Positions 55,271 through 64,000 of a DNA stretch of 64,000 bases are shown one piece after another (within the stretch, counting starts at the first letter, position 1; each line of letters starts with the position of its first letter). Both the position numbers and the translations under genes were made by a program. The stretch comes from Irpex lacteus (Eukaryota > Basidiomycota > Agaricomycetes > Polyporales > Irpicaceae). The notes under the pieces were generated by a model. The model saw only the letters and a program-made list of their open reading frames with translations, had not been told where the DNA came from and searched no databases. Where the stretch lies: positions 558,001 to 622,000 of the forward strand of contig MQVO02000021.1 in assembly GCA_001986395.2 (NCBI GenBank), in the 5' to 3' direction.

Positions 55271-56308
55271 GGCCCTACTACTACTACTAGTGGTAGATTA
55301 TGGCCGAATGCTGCTCGTAGTCCTATCCTGTGAGTGGAATGTGGATGAAAGCAAGAAGAAACACGTACAAGGATGCCTGTGAGCTTATAAAGCGTTCTGC
55401 GGGAACATGCGGCCAAAGTATGGCATTAAGTAAATAGTCGGACTTCGCCTATCCCCCTTCCCCGAAGGAATGGATTGCATCGTGGCGGCGACACTGTATG
55501 GGAGGCTGATACGCCCGAGAAGATATACGGTGAATGCATATCAATGGTGAGCTTCTTTGACTTCGGAACCGGAGGTAATAGCGTGATAGTGCACGTAGGG
55601 AGATATTGTGTGTTAGTCAACTACCAACGTTTGGTACCATCTCAAGTGTCTTTTATCATTCCTCAGCTCAGTTCCTAAAATGTCTATTCGTTCAGTAATA
55701 CCATACTATGTCAATATACTAACATCTCAATATCACAGCTGGTTTCAGGACCGAGCATGGATGTTTGGATATGAACGTCGTGGGTGCGCGTGAGAAGAAG
55801 TGAATTGCGAGAATGAAGTTTGCGCGTCTCGCAACAAACCAGAACCACGTAAACCACGGCTTCGTCTAAACTTCAGTTTCATCTCCTTCCCCATGAGCTC
55901 GAGACCATCGAATCCTGAACAACTTTAATTGCCACATGAGCCTCTCTCATTCACAGAATAGACGAATATATACAACGTCAAGCCTCTTGACAAGTAATAC
56001 ACAGGGTGTCGCTTTGGATGTACTGTAGAATACACGGCAAATTATACAATATTCTAGTAGAAGGATGAACAAGACTATGGCCATAGTGATGTCGGGGTCG
56101 TGATGGTATGATAAGATTACGGGACGATGAGTGAATCAAAGAAACGTGGGGTCATGATACAGCGCAAAGTTGAAGACGTGCGAGTCAGTCCAAACAGGAT
56201 AAGCGGTATGTGTGAACAGCGAGATGGAGAGAAACCAGCGAAGAGAAGAGGAAATGAAAAACATAATCGTCCCGGGACCCGGACTCCAAGTTCCCAAACG
56301 CACGACAC
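55271..56308. other. 1.0 kb gap
   Basis: Promoter side of the MFS gene and 3' side of the kinase-like gene. No supported feature. Confidence 0.5.
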
Positions 56309-58571
56309 CTAATCTTCTTCAGCATCATGTTCGACGTCTCCTTCCCAACGGCGCGGAAGCCCTACACGTCCTTCGGCGTCGCCATTCATATGTAACCACG
56401 CGTCGAGCCGTCGACCCAGCTCGCCACCACGACCTCCACAGTAATCCCCAGTGGCATTGAGCAGCTTCTCCTGCTCGTTCTCCACTGCGACCACTTTCAC
56501 TGGTAAAGGAACGCCTGCGCGTATCTTCGCCTTGGATGACCCTGATCCTGCTCGGTCCCTCTTGACCAACTCCTCGCCATCACTACCAGAGTCTGTCAAA
56601 GTCGGCGAGGACGACGTCCGCGGGCTGAGCGGCGTCTGTGGTTCTCCAGCAGGGCTGTCCTCGTTCACCCAGCTCTTGAACCAGTCCTCCTCCTGGTCTT
56701 CCGGTCCCAATATACTGTCCACCAACCCTTCTTCCCATCCATCCCACTCGATACACCTGTGGGCCATTCGTAACCGTGCCCCAGATGCTTCGTGGTGCAG
56801 CCAATCTGATGCTATTCCTGCGAGGTCACGAATGTGGCCGTCGACGTTCACTGTGCGCCGTTGCGCAGCGAACTTCTCTATCGTCGCGCGGAACAGCTTG
56901 GAGGTGAAAGGACTCGTCTGGAGGAATGCAGGCACATGTGCGGCTGCCCAGAGAGGCCTAGTTGACGTAGACTCCCAGTCGATAATGCACGTCTGAGAAA
57001 AGCGGAAACGATGATCAGACAGATATCAAAACTCTCCATGAGAAATTCCACCTACAATCTTTGACGGATCGTGCTCGTCGACGAACACGTTCTCCAGGTT
57101 CAGATCATGACAATCAATCGCAAATTCTTCTTTTTGACCGTCCTGTTCCTGCTTGCACGCCCCCAGTCTCTCCATCATCCTCTTGAACCGCGCCATCTCC
57201 TGCTTAACGGCCTCTTCCCGCTGCTGCAGATGAGAGATCAAGAATGTCGTCCGCTGCATCCTTCGGTAATCCTGATACATCCTATTCCCCGGACCCTCCC
57301 ACTCGTCCTCGCTCTCCTCCTTTTCCCATTCATCACTCGTATCCGACACGTCTCCGCTCAAAGCCGACACATGGTGGTGCCGCGACGAAGCAATCTCGTC
57401 TGGGTCAAGGTGAAGAACGTGCGGTGCGGTCTTTCCATCGTTCTCGAGCTTGACACCGATCACCTCGCGGTCTATGCAAGACTGGATATAGGCTGACGTC
57501 GATGACCACGGTCCGCGGTTGATCTCCGTCGGGTGGGTGAGATCCCCTCGATTGGACCCAAAGAACGGCCATGAGATGATCGCGCCAACATGGAATTCTG
57601 ATCGAGCCACCGCCGCAGGTGTGAAGTGAGATGGAACCGGAGTGATGCTGAGCGTCCTGTTCATGCTATGTGCGGTAGGCGTCGGTGCCGACGATTGGTC
57701 TGTGGAGTCTGCTGCTGAAGAGTCTGTGTCGGGACCCAGGTACAAAGACCCTATCTTAGAGAACCGATGTGCGTACAGGGGGAGGATGAGCATCGCGAGG
57801 TTCTCCATCAGGTCCATGAGCTGTGGATGATCCAGCGAATGAAATACGCGTGATAGGGGCACACCTGTGGCCTGTGGCAAAGGGGAATGGCGTAGCGCGA
57901 ATACGCGATGACGTTATTAGCCCTATTCATACGTGCCGCCAGACCAAGTGGAAACGCAACATACCTTGGACATGAGGATGTACTCACCCCCTAAGCGGTT
58001 GAAGGGGTTCGCGTCATAATGGAACACTGTCGGTACCGGGATGGTCGTGCGCTCTCGTAGATAGCGCATAGTGGCCACCTCTGACTCGGTCTTGAGGCGG
58101 GGCATGAATCGTCGCGCTACTCGAGCGACAACCTCGCGCCCGTCGGCAAGAGTGATGAGATAGCCCTGCAGAAAGGAGTAAGAACAGAGTCAATCTAGAA
58201 TCTGAGAGCAGCGCTACTTGCCTTGTGGAAGGTGCCTTCGACGCGCCGAAGCATAATGTTAACGAATTGAGCCAAAAATATATCTCAGACGTAAACACAC
58301 CTGCACCCAAGAACTGAATTCTAACGACCTCTGCTTCCATCTTCTCGCGGACGATGTCCTTCAGTAGCTTTCTGTCCACTTGAAAGGGCCCTGCGCCATG
58401 CCTCGCCTCATCCGACTTGGCCTCTTTCTTCCTGTCCTCATGCTCTAACGTCCAGTCCCACACCAGCGGTTTCTTCTCAACAGGCTTAGAGGCCTCACCA
58501 TTCTTGTCTGTATCTGTGTAGTCTGTTCCAGAGATTCTGTGTACGAGTAACGGATTATCCCAGTGTTGCAT
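56309..58571 (-). CDS. APH-family phosphotransferase, AIM9-like
   Basis: Protein-kinase-like phosphotransferase of the aminoglycoside/choline kinase fold, resembling fungal AIM9/FMP29 mitochondrial proteins. Order: a charged N-terminal region (MQHWDNPLLVHRISGTDYTD); FLGAGTFHKGYLITLADGRE across two introns (nucleotide loop); VVARVARRFMPRLKTESEVA with the ATP-binding Arg/Lys region and Glu; TMRYLRERTTIPVPTVFHYD; GGEYILMSK (hinge); a long polar insert; the catalytic loop AIDCHDLNLENVFVDE; the metal site TCIIDWEST; and an acidic C-terminus ending GDVEHDAEED. The intron at 58166-58221 starts GC instead of GT (AAG/GCAAGT...CTGCAG). The same frame stays open upstream of Met at 58571 (NSLYDLLRSVALQQSNLL) with no ATG, so a missed first exon carrying the mitochondrial leader is possible. 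Confidence 0.85.
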
Positions 58572-61500
58572 GTCGCGAGTGCCCTGAGATGCGGGCTGTT
58601 TCTGATGTTCCTTAACCCAGTTTGTGGTATTCTGACAGCCAGAAAGCAGATTTGACTGCTGTAAAGCGACGGAGCGTAGTAGATCGTACAGACTATTCGC
58701 AAGAAAATCCGAGAAAAAAAGAGGGAGATGGAGGAGGTTAGAAAGCTGAGTGAGCGTTACGGCCGGTACTTATCTCGTACCTCGGCTTTGCCCCATATTT
58801 GGCTGTGTTTATCCTCCGCACAGGGCCGACATGTGATTGGCTGCAGTCATCTAGGGTCATTTTGGCGCTCAAAGCTGATCTCGCCTAACGAACGTGCCAA
58901 GGCGGGGTTTCTGGCGAGGGACTGCGATGGATGTTGTGATATCGAGAGCGGTGTAGCCACTGCCTACCAAAAAATCCTCAAAACACCGCACAGACTTATA
59001 TATGTCTGCAGTCGCCGCAACCTCCCCACCCGCTTTGGCTCCGACCGCGGAGGACCGATAATCTGGGGAGGACTGCAAAGGTCTCGCCCCGATAATCAAA
59101 ATCAGAATCTCAGATGAGAGACTACTATAATGACTAGCAATCGTTTTCTATTCAGTCACTATCATCTCGATAGGTGTCTACTCTCCCAACGCAATCTGGA
59201 ACTCGCCTCGCCACCTCTCGTCTAAAGCTAGATCGTTGCTACTTTCCAGCTCTTGGCCCCGTCAACGGAGAAGAAGCGACGGGCGCAATGGAACGGAGAA
59301 GACACAAACCAGTGCGACGCAGTACGCCAAGGCCCCAACCATAATTCGCTAATCTCGCGAGAAGCAGCTGGGAGAGGAGTGCCAGGATACCAAGGACGGT
59401 TGGTGGCCATACGTGGAAGGGCAACCGACCAACTAACAGCCATCTGCCTTCTTTTCCGGCGTGTTCGAACTTGCCAAGTCCGATAGATTTCATGCGCCAC
59501 GTCCGCCGGTGGCGAGGTAGCTTCCACGACATTTATACAGACCTGCATGGCAGCTATCTGCAAGGATACGCACACCAATATTGGCGTGAGTTCCCGAGCA
59601 AGGCGTTATAACCGGTCGTATATCGTAAGCACGAAGTTTCTCGAGACGTCCAATGAATTGGCTGTGGACTTCTTGAACTCCAAGAAGCATCGTACTGGCC
59701 GCTTTCGTAACGAGCGGCCAGTGGAGAAGATGGAGGGAGGTCGGGGCGCGAAAGGGCAAGCTGATTGACTCTGCAGCGGAGTTGACCGCAGCCTAGGACG
59801 TCCCACTGAGTGACGTCCGCGTGATGATGCCACCGCACACCATACCCTATCTCCCCCTAGGCCACCGCTAAGTTCTGACCATCAACCTGACAAAGGGGCC
59901 GCGGGGACAGTCAAAGTACGCTACAAAACACTCTACCGAAGTGGGATTAGCGCGGACGAAAGGCGGAATTGCGGCTGACCGTAGTTGTCCCCCATCCCTT
60001 TGGAGTGTCAATATGACCCTCCCACCATATGTTCTCCATGGTGGAAGCACACGACGGACAGGTACCAGTAAGGCTTATCGCAACAAAGTTGGGATTGACT
60101 GGACTGGCATGAAGGAATCTGATAGAACGATCATAACAGACTCGTGAGTAAATATGTAGTGCTTCGTGACGGCCAACGACAATGGCGTAACGCTCTCACC
60201 TCGGGTATACCTCCAAGTAGAAATCAGGAGCCTATTTTCCCCTTGCAAATTCCACTTCCTCTCGCCTACTGTACTTCTCACACCTGCTCCATGATAAACC
60301 TTGTAATCTTCAAATAGCGGTCCCACACGTCCATCTGTCTGTTACGCTCTGTACTTCGAGCGCATACGTGACTTGACCAATAGATCACGAAAACAGAGGA
60401 GCTCACCTGTCATGCTGTCAGATTTGACTGGCGAGCTGACTGTACACACCGTACCCGGCACGGATAGTGCTTTCACATTCTGCTACTCACATTCTGAGCC
60501 GATTGTTCCTCGCCGTCTCGCATGAGACAATCATCTCCCCACATCTGTAACGCCATGGACAATACCAATAAGCAACACAATCAGCTGCTCGAACTCGGAA
60601 CTCCATCCTGCATGGAAGAGACCGGAAGCGTCATAACAATCATGATGATAATGACTATCACACACTCACCTCTTCCCGTGTTCCATGTCGACAGATTTCC
60701 TCAAAAGGCATAGAATCCGGTAGTCCCACCACTCCTGTGCGGTCCCGCCCGACCCCGCAACGGCTGAGAAATCCGCCTGAACGTACGTGCTTGATTTTGG
60801 AAATGAAAGAATGCGGGGTATTGTGGCCCTGTAAGATGGGAATCTCGTCGTGAGTGAGTGAGGGATTGATTACTTTGACGGACCGGCGACGCCGAAGCTT
60901 CCAGCCCCCACTGCACGCTAAGGAAGAGGCTGGGCTGGAGGTTGTGATGGTTAGTGAGCCTTGCGATATGGCGAATTGCATCCCTGAATCAAGTGTTGAT
61001 TTAGCATGTGAGGAGGAAGCAGGTGATGTGGGGAGACGGATGGCGTGAGCTGCCTGGTAGGGATATATTCCTCATTTGAAGTAGTGCAGTACGTTTCGTG
61101 GCCATGTGAATGGTTTGTGAGGAGCTGATGTGCTAGTGAAAGTTGCGAGACTGATAAGTGACTGCAGCAGGAACCAGCAGAACATACGGGGAATGTGCCG
61201 CAATGAGAGACTAGGCGATACATTGACGAGTCTTCCTGTGCGCGTTCGTAAACTCGAGGAGAGCCAGCGACTCTCTCGGCCTTGCTCAAGTCGTGACTAC
61301 CTGGGCGTATGTCAAATATCAGTAAATCAAGATGCCTGTGAGGGGTTGATAGTGAGCGTGTTCGTCCGTAAGGAGATGCATTTATTTATCAGTGGTGGCT
61401 TCTCCAATCATTGCATCAGACCGTTAGATGTCTAGGTGTGAATTGTTGTTATATAGTTTGGGCTTAACGAGCAGCTTAGCATCCCGTTATTTCGCTGTAT

Positions 61501-61999
61501 CTTACAGCTACTAAAGGACATTTGATCTCGTGTCCTGATTAACAACGAGTCCTGTGCAAGACATGGTGTTTATTCCAGTCAGTGCTGTGGTCTTCGTGAC
61601 AGAGAGAAACTCACATTATTCACACCGACGCTTCCAACTCCGAATCTCTACTTGTGGCTACGCTGCGTGTTTGGACCAGCAGTGCATGGCCATCTCGGTG
61701 CGCTCGTACAGGGTCGTATCTGGTGGAGCCCCGATACACGCCCATAGAAAAAGACGATGTTCCTTGATGACGAAGTTCGTCCTCAACAGACGAGAAGGAA
61801 GGTTCAGAGACAGAAGGGATAACCAGAGGACAACGTTGTGAGTGTACTGACAAGACAAGACGAGTCATTCCAGCCACTGGCAGACATTAAGCGGATCGGT
61901 TCGGTTTGATGCAGTGCCGCGCCTCTGAGATTGAAATCGAACCGCACCCCCTTTGGCAGGCGGAAGCTGGTTTATTGGCCTTTGTCTATAACCTTCACC
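58572..61999. other. 3.4 kb gene-poor stretch
   Basis: The longest apparently gene-free stretch. Several donor-like GTGAG sites occur on the minus strand (near 60666, 60492, 60407 and 60200), and short frames such as 60075-60326 (-) look mildly coding. No chain of exons could be joined in phase, and no domain is recognisable. A hydrophobic frame at 59239-59532 (-) has a membrane-like middle but no partner exons. A decayed gene is possible. The right end should hold the F-box gene promoter. Confidence 0.4.
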
Positions 62000-64000
62000 A
62001 TGCCTGACTTTAACCTCCTACCAGAGCCTCCTACGCAAAACAGCCTTGCAGATGCACGCAGAAGCCTGAAAGAACAAGAACAAGCCGCACACAACCTCGC
62101 ACTCAAGATCAAAGATGTCGAGCACGAACTCGAGCGCATCCTGAGGGAATCGCACGAGGCGATCACCACCTTGGAACGGGAGCGAGCAGCCGTAGAGGAC
62201 GGCATTGCCAGGACTCTCGCGTATCTCTCGCCCATCCGGAGACTGCCTCACGAGCTTTTGGGACACATTTTTACCTTTATATTCGAGGACTACCCGTGTT
62301 GTGCCTGGGTGCTTTCAGCCGTATGCCAGCTGTGGCGTAGAAAGGCGTTGTCCATGCCTCGACTGTGGTCCAAGGTATGTGCCTACTTTGACTTCCCCTT
62401 TCGGTCTCAGCCCAAGGGGATACTCCTGGGACGGGCTACCACCGTTCGGACCGCATGTCCCTTATTACATGGGTAACTTTGCACATGCTGACTTCATTTT
62501 AGATACGCCTGGTGACTACGCATAGTTCTTCGCCCGATACTGTTCGGCTATGGTTGGAACGCTCAGGTCCGACTGTCCCTCTCGACATCGAAATATTCTT
62601 GCACAGTAACAACCAGCACTCCTCTGACGAGCGTCCCTCTCGGAGACGGGTGTCGCCACGAGCGATATCTCCAGGATGGGACACGCCTATGTGGAATGAC
62701 TGGCCAGGCCAAGTGCCAGGATCACCAGATGGGCAGGACCATGGCGGGGGCCAGCCGTACGTTCAAGTCAATGGAGGTGCTTTGCAGTACATTCCCGTGG
62801 CGATGCCGCAACCGAACCCACCGATAGTGGTCCCTCATACTCTCACGCATGACCATTACCCTACAGGAGGTGCCGTAACACCACCGTGGAGGCAATTGTC
62901 ACAGAATGCACGGTCCAGAGGAAATTCGCACTGGGGACACATAGCGTTCTTCTATCTGTCCGAACAGATGCATCGATGGTCACGCTTCGTGTTTAGGTTC
63001 GATAGACAGTTCAGCTCGATCAGTGCCTTGAAGTCTATTGCGGGTAAGTCAGCATGCTTACGTTCGCTTCTCATCCTTACCTGAGAGTATGCAGCGGACG
63101 CCCCACTGTTACGAGAGTTTGAGGTTTCTTGTGCAGAGCCGGGCCCTTTCAACGAGTGGACTTGGCTCCCATGCACGCAGCAACAGTATCAACTGCCCCA
63201 GGTGGATACGCTAACTCTGCAGCACGTCCCGTTCAAATGGTTCGCGCCCATCTTCCAAAATCTCCGCTTGCTATCCCTCCGTACTCTTCCTACCGCTTCT
63301 CTCGCCTTGGACCGTATCCTACACATCATCGCACAAAATCCTAACCTGGAAACCCTATCACTCCACTTCACCTCCGTCAATCCTGCGGTACTTCCACTCA
63401 CCCCTATCACTCTCGACAACCTCAAATTTCTCAGCGTAGGCGGCCACTACATGCTCACCACAATCGTCGACTCCCTCTGTCTTCCTGCTCTGGAAACCCT
63501 CATCTTCGACATCGACACCCGAGACGCAGTGGAAGACACGATAACCCCCCTCCTCACCCGCTCACAGAACCCACCGCTTCAGAAACTCTCCATCGCATTT
63601 TCATCACAACTTAACGGGCCCAGCGGGATCTTCTATGGGCACGGTGCAATGGTCACGAACTGGAACTTCCTCGCCGAACTGGACGACTTGCAAATACTAC
63701 AAGTCGGCGGGCTAGTCCTCGAACCGCTCGTCGCGCTGCTCGGGGCTCCAGAGGAGGACAACTCCGACCAGTGGTTCTGTCCCAACCTCCAGTCGCTCGC
63801 GTTGCGCAATTGTCGTGCACACGGAGATGGCAGAGCGAAGCTGGTGCAGATGGTCGAGGCGAGGAATCCGGAGACGGGCGATCCCGAGTCGATTGACGGC
63901 GTCGTACCTGTGAAGTTGAGGCACCTTGAGTTGCACGATTGTGGGCTGGGTCAGGACGTGATAGGGTGGTTGAATAGGCGTGTTGAGTCTGTTGTTTGCC
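62000..64000 (+). CDS. F-box protein with leucine-rich C-terminal region, runs off the window end
   Basis: Typical basidiomycete F-box protein, a substrate receptor of SCF ubiquitin ligases. Exon 1 is 62000-62374, exon 2 62503-63043 and exon 3 63095 to beyond the window; introns are 128 and 51 nt with matching phases. Start MPDFNLLPEPPTQNSLADAR. A coiled coil at about 17-70 (RSLKEQEQAAHNLALKIKDV, LERERAAVEDGIARTLAYLS) precedes the F-box IRRLPHELLGHIFTFIFEDY (about 80-120, with VCQLWRRKALSMPRLW). Then comes a polar Pro/Gly insert unusual for the family (QVNGGALQYIPVAMPQPN). LRR-like strands follow: VDTLTLQHVPFKWFAPIFQN, LRLLSLRTLPTASL, PNLETLSLHFTSVNP, LENLKFLSVGG-type repeats (LDNLKFLSVGGHY), LQILQVGG and LRHLELHDCGLG. 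Frames are open to the last base. The target is unknown. Confidence 0.88.

Noticed and set aside
59239..59532. Hydrophobic minus frame of 97 residues as a membrane protein
   Set aside because: No partner exons join in phase and a competing frame overlaps fully; no family resemblance.

Overview
This is eukaryotic nuclear DNA from a filamentous basidiomycete, most likely an Agaricomycete. The genes are cut by many 50-70 nt GT-AG introns with fungal-type donors (GTAAGT, GTGAGT, GTACGT). The recognisable proteins are fungal: fimbrin, Pex13, AS-family amidase, DUF7137-type, bestrophin-like, F-box. A chromodomain Ty3/gypsy retrotransposon is also present. I saw no bacterial operons, rRNA, tRNA or CRISPR array.

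Layout. 1-6.4 kb: the 5' part of fimbrin (-), a glutathione S-transferase gene broken by a stop codon (+), PEX13 (-) and an intact short-chain dehydrogenase (+). 6.9-19.4 kb: a tandem paralogue of that dehydrogenase, broken by a nonsense codon and by an 11,055 bp LTR retrotransposon (8123-19177). The element has apparently identical 380 bp LTRs and a perfect 5 bp target duplication. It carries one long gag-pol frame ending in a chromodomain, plus an unrecognised 649-residue ORF between pol and the 3' LTR. 20.3-25.1 kb: an MFS transporter (+) and a membrane CN-hydrolase resembling apolipoprotein N-acyltransferase (-), also interrupted by one in-frame stop. 25.28-27.57 kb: a 2.29 kb non-autonomous TIR transposon with an 8 bp duplication and arrays of a TCCCGGATTT motif near both ends.

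27.9-38.0 kb: two low-complexity orphan proteins, a secreted/anchored DUF7137-like protein and an AS-family amidase. 38.8-43.1 kb: a 1417-residue coiled-coil protein with a J-like C-terminus. 45.4-48.1 kb: two convergent orphan genes, one with a PD-(D/E)XK-like signature, separated by hairpin-bearing repeats. 49.3-55.3 kb: a bestrophin-family channel and a second MFS transporter (both -). 56.3-58.6 kb: an AIM9-like APH-family kinase using a GC-AG intron. 58.6-62.0 kb is a gene-poor stretch. 62.0 kb to the window end: an F-box protein, running off the edge.

Most genes look like independent housekeeping or accessory genes; I see no biosynthetic cluster or operon-like system. The notable pattern is that three otherwise well-preserved genes in the first 24 kb each contain a single nonsense codon, in the same half of the window as both mobile elements. 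The strongest candidate for something undescribed is the extra ORF of the retrotransposon, followed by the small TIR element with its motif arrays.
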